DNA of 64,000 nt from an uncultured Cohaesibacter sp. (GCF_963662805.1 NZ_OY759863.1:1-64000); one strand, 5' to 3'; positions 16,311 through 26,249 are shown, numbered from the stretch's first letter. Made by a program: numbers and translations. Notes: a model not told the origin generated them from the letters alone.

Positions 16311-16755
16311 TCTGCTTAGGCCTTGGTTTGTACAGTCGCTCTAGATGACCGAGCGATTCAATTCTTAGGCACCAGAAATTTCACCACTTGGTGTTGCGGT
16401 TGTCTACTAGACATATCGCTTTGAGTGTACACAAGAGATCTGCCTGCCAGTTGCAGATGGCTCCTTCTAAGATCAAACCCCATTGTGATCCCAATAACTT
16501 TATCAGTTAAGGCTGCTTTGAGGAGGCATCTGCCATGAAGGAGCTGCGATGAGAAGATAGAAAATTGCAACCGTAGTGCTTTGCCTCTGTGAGGTAAATA
16601 CGTTTCGTCTTTCTGCGGCGTGTACGAATGGCAGGAATGGGAAGCTGGCTTTGTGGAAGTCGTCCCTGCAGAATGTCGACTCTGGGCCGCGGTTTCGACG
16701 CACTTCCTTCGCGCTTGCGAAAAGGCCCGTCAATTCCGATGACGAGTTTGGGCTC
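16311..16755. other. 445-bp spacer with a degenerate intergenic repeat; probable promoter of the SIR2-APAZ/Ago operon
   Basis: Lies upstream of the SIR2-APAZ start and downstream of the YobI-like gene stop. The part near 16630-16700 shares the ordered fragments GCAGGAATGGGAAG and GGGCCGCG with 22146-22213, suggesting remnants of a dispersed repeat. The ORFs of 70-76 codons here are not convincing. Confidence 0.4.
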
Positions 16756-19700
16756 TTACCGCCTTTTGAGATTCACTCGGATGCCATCACCTGAGAACCA
16801 GCCGCCTCCCTCGCTCCACGAAGAGATAATACCGCGAGTATCAAGCCATTCTACCAAGTCACGATTTTCATCTGAGTTCGATAATCTAGGTGTGTGGTAT
16901 CCTGTCGTTATCTCAGAAAAAGGTTTCGGAAGCGATGCTAGGACTTGGCGAACTTCCTCTACGGTCATCGTTGAATGAACCTTGTTGAAGAGAGAAATCT
17001 GCGTCTCAATAGGTTCAGAGTTCAGGATCAGAGATCGTGCTGACATTGAGTCAAGGTGAGGCAATTGAACATCGGAGCGATCAAGAATCGGGCCGATGAG
17101 TGCTGCTCGATCCGGATACTCTGCTAGTGCGCTCATATCCATAAGGTCAATGATCGCGCGCTTATCGCCATCTTTTGTATCGCCTTTAAGAAGCTTTTCG
17201 CGGAAATCGTCGTCAATTGTAAACGTGTCAGGATTCGCGAGATAAGTTTCGATGTTTTCTGCTACGAAAAGAATGGGCAAGTCCTTCTCGACGTCTAGTA
17301 GATCGAGGTTTTCCTTTGAAAAAATGATCTTATGCTCTTCGATAAGTATGGCGAGCTTCGAAGAAGCTAGCTCCTTGGGAAATCTCTTGAAGGGGTTGGG
17401 CAATGCTCGGACATATTCTCGATAGCTTTCGTCGCTAAGTGCATTCGCGTAAACAATGGTTTGGCGTAGCGGCAGCGTCTCCGTATCGCTCGGCATAGGG
17501 TGCTTCAGGATCGCCGCGCGCACATCTCCTCGATTAAGATAAGCTAACAAGATCTCTGCCGCATATCCACTGCTTCCCAAGAATGCGATGCAGTTCCCCC
17601 ATGTTGGTTCGATACGTCGTAGCTCAAACATCATGGCGTGGAATCTTTCGGGAACTCCATCAAGCGTTGGCAGGAGAGCCGTTTGTTGTTTGAGAAACGT
17701 GCGCAGATTGTCTTCATCAATTTCCTTGCGGCAAAGGACATCTATTATGGCCGCGACATCTTCTTCGGAATTGTCGCCAAGCTTGAGAAGCACGACGCTA
17801 AGATAGAGATCGAAGTCGCGTTCAACCCTCGTCAGCAATGTCGGATCCGAGATAGAACGAATTGTGGTGTAGTTGCGCTCGCGAAAGGCCGTGAGATTGG
17901 TCTCCCCCAGAACCTCTCGATAAATATGTTCAAAATTGGCTATAGATAGCTCAAACAGCCCCTTCTTTACCATGAAACGTATGGTTCCGGTGTACATCCC
18001 TATGGCCGGAAGATCCCGAATCTCGAAGCCTATGCTCTCCAGCCGCTCGGGTGCCAGGTCGGATGCAAGTGCCAGAATTTCAGGAAGGTTCGCTGCTACG
18101 AATTCTGGGAATTCGTCGACTTCGCTTGCCATTGTTGCAAGCGTACTTTCAGGTAGATGTGTCAATAGTTGCGTGATATGGGAACGACTGTGCTTGCTAG
18201 TGATAGCCGTCGGAACAAACTGTCTCCATTTGTTGACTAGACCGGAAAGCAACCCGGAGACATTTCGACCAGTAGTGTAATAGGCCTCGAAGAAAGCTTC
18301 GCAACCATCAAAATTGGACGAGATGAACTCAAATAGACTTCGAACTTGGTCGGTGTAACGGATCGTCTCGCTTAGAAGGCAGTCAACCAGTTTGATGTTA
18401 AGGACATAGCTTTGACCGAAATCCTCATCGCGCATCGCCACGATGACCTCTTTGGGGTTGTCGATTGGAAAGGTCGGTTCGGGTATTTCGAATGACCGTA
18501 TCTGAATGAGAAACTTGTTGTCATTGGGCGACAGTCGGCCAGAATGGAAGAGCGATGTATACTGGTAATAAGTGTCGTCAAGATGACCTTCCAAAATAAG
18601 GAAGCGAGCCAAATCTCCTTTCTCGTGAAACCCGTCGAAAAGATCTGTTACACGCTTGGCGCTTGAACGTATGAGTTCGTTGAATTTGGTAGTTCGAAGC
18701 GTCCCGATCCTTGATCTTAATTCCCGAATTCGGTGCAAGCTCTCTTTCTTCTTGTCCGTCGCTTTGTTTTCTATTTCTGATTCGCGTTGCGAATAGGATC
18801 TCAGGGGATCAACATCATCTTGCAAGCTGGCAATACTGACCTGATGCGCGCCATTGATATTGCGGTAGTAGAGATGCTTAGCATCTATCAATTGTTCGAA
18901 AGTACTGTGACCTACCAACTGCTGAAGGGGTATCCACGACCTTGCGTCTAGGCTGACAGAGATGACATTCGCTGGAAGCATTTGGATAAGAGCCATTCCG
19001 TAGATTTGGCGTAACTCTTTTTGGTCCGCAGGTGTCTGCCGCTCCGCAGCTTCAATTTTTTGTTCGAGATCTGCAATCTCGGATTTATACTTAGCCTCGC
19101 TCTGCATGATGAGTTCATCTTTGCGGCTTAAGATTTTGGCTAGATTTCCTTCGCCTCGATGCAGATGCTCGAAGTCTCGAGGATAAACGTTCTTGTAGAT
19201 CAAGATTGCAAGCAGCTTATCGGCGTTGAGTACATTCTCGTTGTCTGTTTCCAAATTAGCTGCGTATATGGCGTACTCGTTGAATATATTCTGAATTAAC
19301 CTGAGGTCATTGAGGTACCTAGATACTTCTCTTAGGAATTGGCGACTAAGGCGTCCGTCAAGCGCGAGCCTCTTTCCTTGCTCCAAAACCATATCGATCG
19401 AGTTTGAAGTATTGATGATCGGAATGACTGGGATTATGAATTCGAAGAATTTGGTTCGATCTGTGTTGGCGAACACATCGTCGCGTAAGGCATAAAGGAA
19501 CCTGATGGTTCGTTCGATGCCTGCGTTCTCATTCACCAAGCTGTTTATTTCACGCAATGTCACAAAGATTTCGGGGTCTTCAAAGCGATCCAAGTCCTCA
19601 ATGATGACTAGATCATATTCTGTCGATTGGAAGAAGTAGATGATTTCATCTAGGTGTCGGTTGAGGATGGAATCCTGATTATCAGATGACGGCCTTATCT

Positions 19701-20370
19701 CAATGTCTTTCAATGAGAAACTCTTCAGTGATAACCCAAAGCTTGCTACATAAAAGTGATGCAACACTGCCCAGAAAAATAGCGTTGCGAGAGCGAAGAC
19801 ACCGAGATTAAGCCAGTTGCTCAGTGCGAACGGCTTGAAGAAACTTCCGTCCAGAATAACTTCGCGCTTTGCGAAAACGAACCAAAGCGCAAGCAGGCCG
19901 ATTGCGATACACAGCGACTTAAATGTCGAACTAGCTCCGGGAGACTGAATCCTCTTAAAGCGCGACAACGGAAGTTTATTAGCGTCCGCGCCATAAAGCA
20001 TCTGCTCCAGTATGCTTCTTTCAATTCTTTTTCGTCTTTCATCACCATTAGCTGGGGCTGCTTCGTGTGCGAACGCTGCGAGAGATATGTGAAGGCTCGG
20101 CCGAGGATGCTTTTTGAGAAAGGATTGGATAATACTGCTTTTTCCCGACCCATAGGGACCTGTTAGCGCAATATTATATACCTTTGGGTCGGCCATGGCG
20201 GATTCTAAAGCTTCAGAATATACACCATCCTTATCAGCTTGATCGGTTGGTGCTAGATTCACGAACTTTGACGGCGTGGCCGCCGATCTGTCCATTCTTT
20301 CCAAAAAATTCGCCAAACCAATGAGCCATGCCGCCAACCAGTTTGTTAGTGCTGCAATGTGTTTGCTCAT
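16756..20370 (-). CDS. YobI-like membrane-associated P-loop NTPase
   Basis: A 1204-aa predicted NTPase of the YobI/KAP-like type, a family predicted to act in biological conflict. The N terminus contains FVNLAPTDQADKDGVYSEAL, the family signature, then Walker A GPYGSGKSS near residue 70 and Walker B LVIIEDLDRFED near 255. Two hydrophobic segments (about 150-168 and 185-208) lie between Walker A and B, as in KAP NTPases inserted in the inner membrane. A coiled coil (about 425-450) follows, then a second at 540-570, and a 600-residue helical C-terminal region with no recognised motif that could be the sensor or effector. The gene is alone on its strand, 445 bp upstream of the SIR2-APAZ gene; operon linkage is uncertain. 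No frameshift is seen. Confidence 0.8.
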   Translation of the reverse strand: MSKHIAALTNWLAAWLIGLANFLERMDRSAATPSKFVNLAPTDQADKDGVYSEALESAMADPKVYNIALTGPYGSGKSSIIQSFLKKHPRPSLHISLAAFAHEAAPANGDERRKRIERSILEQMLYGADANKLPLSRFKRIQSPGASSTFKSLCIAIGLLALWFVFAKREVILDGSFFKPFALSNWLNLGVFALATLFFWAVLHHFYVASFGLSLKSFSLKDIEIRPSSDNQDSILNRHLDEIIYFFQSTEYDLVIIEDLDRFEDPEIFVTLREINSLVNENAGIERTIRFLYALRDDVFANTDRTKFFEFIIPVIPIINTSNSIDMVLEQGKRLALDGRLSRQFLREVSRYLNDLRLIQNIFNEYAIYAANLETDNENVLNADKLLAILIYKNVYPRDFEHLHRGEGNLAKILSRKDELIMQSEAKYKSEIADLEQKIEAAERQTPADQKELRQIYGMALIQMLPANVISVSLDARSWIPLQQLVGHSTFEQLIDAKHLYYRNINGAHQVSIASLQDDVDPLRSYSQRESEIENKATDKKKESLHRIRELRSRIGTLRTTKFNELIRSSAKRVTDLFDGFHEKGDLARFLILEGHLDDTYYQYTSLFHSGRLSPNDNKFLIQIRSFEIPEPTFPIDNPKEVIVAMRDEDFGQSYVLNIKLVDCLLSETIRYTDQVRSLFEFISSNFDGCEAFFEAYYTTGRNVSGLLSGLVNKWRQFVPTAITSKHSRSHITQLLTHLPESTLATMASEVDEFPEFVAANLPEILALASDLAPERLESIGFEIRDLPAIGMYTGTIRFMVKKGLFELSIANFEHIYREVLGETNLTAFRERNYTTIRSISDPTLLTRVERDFDLYLSVVLLKLGDNSEEDVAAIIDVLCRKEIDEDNLRTFLKQQTALLPTLDGVPERFHAMMFELRRIEPTWGNCIAFLGSSGYAAEILLAYLNRGDVRAAILKHPMPSDTETLPLRQTIVYANALSDESYREYVRALPNPFKRFPKELASSKLAILIEEHKIIFSKENLDLLDVEKDLPILFVAENIETYLANPDTFTIDDDFREKLLKGDTKDGDKRAIIDLMDMSALAEYPDRAALIGPILDRSDVQLPHLDSMSARSLILNSEPIETQISLFNKVHSTMTVEEVRQVLASLPKPFSEITTGYHTPRLSNSDENRDLVEWLDTRGIISSWSEGGGWFSGDGIRVNLKRR

Positions 20371-20823
20371 AAGTACCTAACAATCAAAGCTCCAAGCGGA
20401 AAAAATTAATTTGGCCTAGAAATAAACGAAACCCAATCGCCGAGAGCTCCGTATTTGAGAATCAATCAGCAAAACTCCAGTGTCTACAATTATAACGCGA
20501 AATAACCAGCGGCAATAGTTTTATCAAGGGCACTTATTGAACTATCACGACCGGAATGCCCGCAGAAGCGGGCATTAACTCAACGTCTCACGAATGACCA
20601 CTTAGGGCCGCGATTGCCGGTCGCGGATTTGAATGAGCGTTCTCGGACATTGATGACCCAACGGTGTCCGCTCCGAGCCCTCTTGAGACCTTCGACGGTT
20701 GCAAAAAGATAGCCGACTTTCCGTCTTCGGGTGGCCTGAATGGCCAATTTAATGAGGTATGAGAACCACCGCGTTTAAGATATCCTTCGGTACGGCCAAT
20801 TGGTCGGTATCGTGAGTAGTGAA
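20371..20823. other. About 450-bp divergent spacer between YobI-like and HNH genes
   Basis: The divergent promoters must lie here. Around 20551-20620 there are two GC-rich inverted segments (AATGCCCGCAGAAGCGGGCATT, split arms 10 bp) and the 14-mer GGGCCGCGATTGCC (20605-20618), which recurs at 22200-22213. It looks like a remnant of a dispersed intergenic repeat rather than a gene. Confidence 0.45.
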
Positions 20824-22011
20824 ATGAGCAGGAACCGAGACGACTTTAGCCGAAGAACCCGATACAGGCTGGCGGACAGAGCCGGTCATCGTTGCTCCTA
20901 TTGCAAGACCCCCACCATCGGCCCAAGCGACGAGGCACCCGACGCAGTGACAAATATAGGTGTTGCCGCACACATAAAGGCAGCATCGTCGGGACCAGGC
21001 GCTCGCAGACACGATCCCGAAATGAGTGCAGAAGAGCGCTCCAGCATCGAGAACGGCATTTGGTTGTGTGGATCGTGCAGCACCGTCATAGACCGTGATG
21101 CCGTGCGCTTCACAGTCGAAGCGCTCCAGAACATGAAGCGCGACCACACTGAGTTCGTACGCCTCGGCGAACAGAACCTCGGCGAGGTCGACATCATAGC
21201 CATTGGACCTGATCTTGTCGCCGCAGGACAAGTCACGAGGTTTGGGCCCACTGGGGTACAGCTTCGCATCGCCTTCTTCATCCATGGCACGCCGCAGGAC
21301 CTAATGGTCTTCGTACAGGACTTTGAGAAGCGGACTCCATTGTCCCGATACATCGTCCTTGCGGATTTGGGTCGCGGCGGTCTTCTCCTCGAAGCTCCGA
21401 CAATTGAGCAGCACGATAGCACCCGATATCTCAGCTTCCGATGGCAGTCTGCCGCTCCACGGCGTGACGCTTCACAACCGATCGCAGGCGTGTCTGCGCA
21501 GACGGGTCGGATCATCACTGGCTTCGACTATCTTGTTCAGACTTTTGAGCAGTGTCTCGGACACGCGAAGGGATCGTGGTTCGCTAGTCTTGATGGAGGC
21601 AGCTACGTTTCTGAGCTCTATTGGCGTTTCAAAGATTCCCCATGGTTCGCGCAACTTTTGAAGGTCGAAGTGGCCCGGCTATCATCAATTCCCTCGTCCA
21701 GTTCGCTCGGGTTGCCTGACAACGGCTATCCTCCTCTTTTATGTGTGAACCAAGTTCACAGCGTGCGCGTGCCTAGCTTTGATCTGGATGGCAACCGTAA
21801 GCTCAGGGTCGAGTTGGATCTCGAACTAGAGGGGCACGGACGTTGGTCCGGCGACCTTCTGGTTTACATCTACGACCCGAATGGCCTTGAATTGGAAAGG
21901 GCGAAGGCCGTCTGGATGAAGGAGAACATCAGGCGAATTGAGAGTGGTGGCAATTCTCTTCCTACGATGCTTCCCCCGGAGGGATGGCGCATCGAGGATG
22001 GGTTTCCATAG
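20824..22011 (+). CDS. HNH nuclease-domain protein
   Basis: A 395-aa protein starting MSRNRDDFSRRTRYRLADRA; TTG at 20800 or GTG at 20812 are possible earlier starts. The N-terminal 110 residues form an HNH domain: CSYCKTP (first zinc knuckle), NIGVAAHIKAAS with the catalytic His, GIWLCGSCSTVID with the second CxxC and the D/N position, then RFTVEALQNMK. This type is common in restriction and conflict genes. The remaining 280 residues are beta-rich and unrecognised, with repeated LRVELDLELEGHG-like strands, and may provide target recognition. The gene stands alone; the small hypothetical gene downstream is on the other strand. A defensive role is inferred from the island context only. Confidence 0.75.
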   Translation: MSRNRDDFSRRTRYRLADRAGHRCSYCKTPTIGPSDEAPDAVTNIGVAAHIKAASSGPGARRHDPEMSAEERSSIENGIWLCGSCSTVIDRDAVRFTVEALQNMKRDHTEFVRLGEQNLGEVDIIAIGPDLVAAGQVTRFGPTGVQLRIAFFIHGTPQDLMVFVQDFEKRTPLSRYIVLADLGRGGLLLEAPTIEQHDSTRYLSFRWQSAAPRRDASQPIAGVSAQTGRIITGFDYLVQTFEQCLGHAKGSWFASLDGGSYVSELYWRFKDSPWFAQLLKVEVARLSSIPSSSSLGLPDNGYPPLLCVNQVHSVRVPSFDLDGNRKLRVELDLELEGHGRWSGDLLVYIYDPNGLELERAKAVWMKENIRRIESGGNSLPTMLPPEGWRIEDGFP

Positions 22012-22243
22012 CTGCGCGCAGTTGTGATGTAGAACCAACTAGATGGTTGTTGCGAAAACCATCGTTTTTGCAACAGACCTTGAAGATCTCAAAAGTCCGC
22101 CCACCAGTCAGTTGGCTACGGAAAATGCTGCGCTTCGATTAAATGTCAGGAATGGGGAAGTGCACTTGCCCCAGATGATGGCTGGCGAGTGTCCGGAATG
22201 GGCCGCGATTGCCCAACACGCTCCGGTATTCGTGTTTAGAGCC

Positions 22244-22687
22244 TCATTGCCTTTCGAATAAGTAAAACACCATGTCATCGTGGGTGACTGAGATGCTGTC
22301 CCGAAAATTCAGAGAATTGACGTTACAGTTGAAGGTGAAATAGTACTCCACGACCAACATGCTACAGGTTTCATTGACCATGGATGTGCAATCGACGATT
22401 GGAAACGCATCACCATCTTCATCCGGTTCTTCAAAAAACGCGTCTTCTGAGAGATATGTGCCGGTAACTGTTTCGAATGCCACTAGAAGATCTCGTAAAT
22501 CTTGACACCTTTGATCAGTGATTTCTGTGCCGAAATCATATAGGCCCATTATCTCTGCGTTATCTCGACGGGCCGATGCGATGAAGCTTGCCACCTGTTC
22601 GGCGGTTATTTCTTTACAAGAGATCATTCCTTCGGAAAAGTTTCTAACACTGATTGTCGAGCGCATGTTTATGCAAAGGTTCTTCAT
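22244..22687 (-). CDS. Hypothetical island protein
   Basis: A 147-aa protein of unknown function starting MKNLCINMRSTISVRNFSEG. A GGAGA ribosome binding site lies 7-8 bases before the ATG, which supports a real gene. It is soluble and acidic, without signal peptide or transmembrane helix, with a beta-rich C-terminal half (CSMLVVEYYFTFNCNVNSL) and six cysteines. It is the last gene before the right island end and has no same-strand neighbour. I do not recognise the family. Confidence 0.6.
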   Translation of the reverse strand: MKNLCINMRSTISVRNFSEGMISCKEITAEQVASFIASARRDNAEIMGLYDFGTEITDQRCQDLRDLLVAFETVTGTYLSEDAFFEEPDEDGDAFPIVDCTSMVNETCSMLVVEYYFTFNCNVNSLNFRDSISVTHDDMVFYLFERQ

Positions 22688-22876
22688 GGGATATCTCCAT
22701 TGTATTTTGCAGCCAATTTTGTTGAAATGCTTGAAGACGGGCTGTGTGTTGCCTTCCGTCAGAGGTCAACACGCAGGTCGGTTCACATCGCGGCCCTAAT
22801 TGATTTCGAATGGAAAGATTGTCTTCCAGTCAACGGTATTAGGCCTGTATGAGGCTGATAATAATCGTCGCAAAGG

Positions 22877-22936
22877 GGTTGGACATTTGCTGAAATTGCT
22901 CAATAATTTCAACGAGCCAGTTCTGGAGGTTGGACA
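22877..22936. promoter_or_regulatory. Two GGTTGGACA motifs beside attR (candidate integrase arm sites)
   Basis: GGTTGGACA at 22877-22885 and 22928-22936, in direct orientation 51 bp apart, ending 34 bp before the attR core. The same 9-mer flanks the attL core. Only the clustering at the two ends suggests function. Confidence 0.5.
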
Positions 22937-22970
22937 CGGATAAGTCGTTGTATTTTATAGATTATCGCAC

Positions 22971-23035
22971 TCCCGTAGGGCGTACCACTTTCGACAAAAA
23001 GCCCTTGCAGCTCAAGTAGTTGCGAGGGCTTTTGT
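22971..23035 (+). repeat. attR: right direct repeat of the island
   Basis: Copy of the tRNA-Glu 3' end (from TCCCGTAGGGCG) plus its terminator, 63/65 identical to 4661-4725. Upstream of 22971 the tRNA sequence is not continued, so this is a partial tRNA left by integration and not a second gene. Confidence 0.95.
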
Positions 23036-23474
23036 TTGTGCAGTGGACTTGTATGTTCTGCCAGCCAAGCTATTCCAATATCCACCATCGATGCACGGTT
23101 TGCTGTCTTCGCTTACGGTTCGATTTTTGCTGGCAATTCATTTCGTCCTCAAAGAGTCTGTCGCTTTGCGACGCATGGGCGGTGAATTCTCCCACCGACA
23201 AGCACCACACGGCATCTCTTGTGACCTCTCAACTGATCTTACTTGTTCAAAACCTGTTGTTTGACGGCTGCAAGTTCCAGCGTCCATTTTGATATCGGAA
23301 TATTCGATCGGCCTTCAGGATTGCTAAAAATTTCTGGCAGTCAAATCTCCTCATCTCACTGCTTTCGCGAGCAAAATCCAAACTGCAGCTTGTAGCTTTG
23401 ACAATTGCGAACCATCGGAATTTGGTCGAACCAGTACAAATTTACGAAGCACTGTTGCTTAACATGACTAACTA
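23036..23474. other. 439-bp spacer at the chromosome side of the island end
   Basis: Between attR and the autotransporter pseudogene. Short ORFs on the plus strand overlap each other without ribosome binding sites; nothing is recognised. It probably held the promoter of the autotransporter gene. Confidence 0.35.
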
Positions 23475-26187
23475 TTGCTCAACGTATTTGCACGCTCCAA
23501 CTGGATTGCTCTCGCTATGCCTTCAACAGCTCGCGCAAAAGTCCTACTTCTTACCTCAACAATCCTGCTCCCCATCGTTTCAATAACATCTTCAGAGGCA
23601 GATACCTATTCCTATTGGACTGGTGCAGAAGACGGCTATTCCTACCGGCATTTCAGCAACTGAGATGGTGCTTTTTGTTGGCGATCATCTGGTGATTGAT
23701 GGCGATTTTCGGATGAACGAGTACGTCGGCACAATCGGGGTGGATTCTACCAGTACAACGATCCCAAAATCGCTGCTCGTCAAGGGTGGCGCAGAGCTGA
23801 CCGCCTACAATATGATCACCATCGGGGATGGATAGAGCGAACACGGTCTCCACGATAACCATTCAGGGTGCAGGCACAACATTGATCAGCAAGGGCAGCA
23901 CCTACATAGGCAATGGTGCCTCGACAATTGGATACCTGAAAGTCCTTGATGGAGCATCAAAGAAACTCGATGGGACAGCTTCGGATTTCATTCTTATCGG
24001 CAATGGTTCTGGATCTGAAGGCATTCTTCTCATCGATAGCGGTTCTAGCCTGTCCACCGGGTTCTATCAAAATATCGGTCTGGGAACTCAGGGAGCTGGT
24101 CCATTAACCGGCAACCTGATCATACAGCCAACCTCTACGGTCGGGTTATCGCGGGTATTTATTCGACCAGTACAAGGAATTTCACGGTTGCAGGCGGGTC
24201 CCAGGTCAACCTTTATGACGGAATGGTACTGGGTCAGGAGGCCAACTCCATCGGAACGGCCACATTCAGTGGCGAGGGAACCGTCGTAACCCTGATTGGT
24301 GCAACGAGCATTGGCAGTCGCGGAACGGGCACCATGAGCATCTTCGATGACGCAACGGTCAAAACAGAAAACATCGACACCATCACGGTTGGTGAATTTC
24401 CGACCCCTCCTTCACCATATGAATGGCAGGGACACGGGACTGGAACAATCTCGATCGGCGGCATCTATGATGCGACCTCGGCAGATCAAGATGCCCGCGC
24501 GTCGGGAACACTCAACGCCAGCTATATCGCATTTGGTGAGGGTGAAAGACATCTTCAGTTCAACATCACCGACAAAGACCTCTATACCTTCAAGACAGGG
24601 GTCAAAGGCGCTGGCGATATCACAGTCTATAATGGTGATATCAGCCTGACAGGCGATTACTCCCAATACACAGGCGATGTGACCGTTAGAAATGGCTTGC
24701 TTTCCGTTGATACAGCCAGTTTCAAGTCGAGTGCGATAACCGTCGACAAAAACGGATCCCTACGCGTCAACGGATCAGTGACTGGCGCCGCAAACACCGT
24801 GACGCTCAATGGTGGTTCCCTCGTCAACAATGGCACGATTTCAGGTAGTGACTACGGCGCCGTGCTGTCTTCAACAGGCAGCCAGATTACCAACGCAGGG
24901 AAGATTTCCGGTGGAACCGGTGCAATCTTTTACGCAACTGGCGGCAATAGTCTCTCGGTGATGGAAACAGCCACTTTCGGCAATTTGGTCGACTTCAACA
25001 ACACAACCGGCAACTCCACCATCTTCGGAACAGGCAGCTATTCTGTCGATGTTGCAAACTATTCGACCGCTGGCAACCAGGTCACGCTCAGCAATTCGCG
25101 CCAGACCGTTGTCTATGACAGTGTTGCGACCAGCGGCACAATGTCCGTGGTTGATACAGGGGCTGCAATGACCATGAGTTCTGCGGTCAAGTCACTCAAT
25201 GGGTCCATTGGATCGACTGTAGATGATGTGCTGGCTGTCAACGTTCAACGCAACACTCCTGTCTATGACACACCAAACTCGGATAAGGCACTTGGCTATG
25301 CCGCAGCGAAGGACGACAGCGAAGGCGAAAAAGCCATTGCGACCCTAGTCGGTGATGACCTTGCTGTAGATCCCTTTGGCAACCTGTTCTGGCTCAGGGC
25401 CTTTGCCGGGCGCAGCTTTGATGATTTCAGTGACATCCGTACCCGACATGGTGGTTTCGCATTTGGTATGGATCATCTATTTGATGAGACTCGCCTCGGC
25501 GCCATGGGTGGTTACAGCAAGATGAAAAACTGGACTGATGACGGTGGATCTGAAACCAGCGGCGACATCTATTTTGGCGGTGCATACTTGCGGCAGCCAA
25601 TCTCCGGCTTCACCTTCGATGCTTCGGTCGTCGCCGGTGGCATCAATACGCACAGCGAAAGGCAAGTCAATGCCGGTACAGAAACGGCCCAAGGCCGGTT
25701 TGATGGCTGGTTCATATCACCCGAAGTTGCTCTTTCCAAAGCCTACGGGCTTCCGCTCGACTGGACGCTGACACCCAAGGGTTCGATCAGCTACACCCAT
25801 GCCTTCTTCGAAGGGTATGATGAAAGTGGCTCCTCCATGAATGTCAGCTACGCAAACCGCGCTTCAGATGCGGTCGAAGGCAGTGTTGAGGTGAAGCTCA
25901 GTCGCCAGTACACATTCGATGGTGGACAGGTTGCTACCATTGCCCTTAGCGGAGCGCTGGTGGACACCTACAATCTCAGCGGATCGACGCTCAACGCCTC
26001 TATTGCCGGCACCGACTTTTCGGATTCCACCCTCAGTGGCCGCAACCAGCTAGGCGCCCGACTTGGCCTGTATGGCCAGTTGGACTTCAATTCACAGATG
26101 TCGTTGTATGCTGGCGCCAAGATGAGCCGCTATACCGACGATAGTTGGGATTATTCAGGGAACATGGGCTTCAAGGTGCGCTTCTAG
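23475..26187 (+). pseudogene. Autotransporter (type V secretion) gene broken by frameshifts
   Basis: A surface autotransporter of about 900 aa when intact: signal peptide, beta-helical passenger and C-terminal beta-barrel. The pieces lie in different frames. 23475-23663 encodes a signal peptide (LLLTSTILLPIVSI ... SSEA) and YSYWTGAEDG, then a TGA where Trp is expected (SN-W-DGAF) and an extra T in a T-run near 23675. 23676-23835 continues with GDHLVIDGDF; 23828-24135 continues in a third frame with TITIQGAGTTLISKGS; from about 24135 the frame changes again and stays open to the stop at 26187, including the repeated TGTISIGG-like passenger strands and a barrel (about 280 residues) ending in GFKVRF with terminal Phe. 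Three or more lesions make sequencing error unlikely as the sole cause. The barrel-containing fragment (24223-26187) has no signal peptide. Confidence 0.8.
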
Positions 26188-26201
26188 GAGAGCCCTTGAG
26201 A

Positions 26202-26249
26202 AAGGTGTGCCGTAGCTGACTGGCAAGGCAGACAGCTACGGCATGCCTT
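26202..26249 (+). terminator. Long stem-loop after the autotransporter pseudogene
   Basis: AAGGTGTGCCGTAGCTG pairs with CAGCTACGGCATGCCTT (17 bp, two G-U) around a 14-base loop. It starts 15 bp after the stop codon. There is no T-run, so it may stabilise the mRNA end or act in the converging direction. Confidence 0.55.

Larger units (their letters stand above)
4661..23035. mobile_element. 18.3-kb integrative mobilizable genomic island in tRNA-Glu
   Basis: The left end is the 3' part of tRNA-Glu and the right end is a 65-bp near-perfect copy of it (63/65). An integrase gene begins 26 bp inside the left end and reads toward the tRNA. Between the repeats are a MobV-type relaxase, an oriT-like inverted repeat, several orphan genes, and a set of likely defence genes (DUF4365-like, short Argonaute with SIR2-APAZ, YobI-like NTPase, HNH). 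Genes on both sides are housekeeping or core-like. The interior is visibly more AT-rich, with long spacers. No replication gene, type IV secretion gene or coupling protein is visible, so transfer would depend on a helper. The boundaries are read directly from sequence; mobility is inferred. Confidence 0.9.

Noticed and set aside
16503..16794. Overlapping 72-76-codon ORFs on both strands upstream of SIR2-APAZ
   Set aside because: They lie in a degenerate intergenic repeat; no ribosome binding sites.
22043..22261. 72-codon ORF after the HNH gene
   Set aside because: No ribosome binding site and overlaps the intergenic repeat remnant; not protein-like.
22971..23035. Second tRNA-Glu gene at the right island end
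   Set aside because: Only the 3' part is present; the D and anticodon arms are missing, so it is the attachment repeat.
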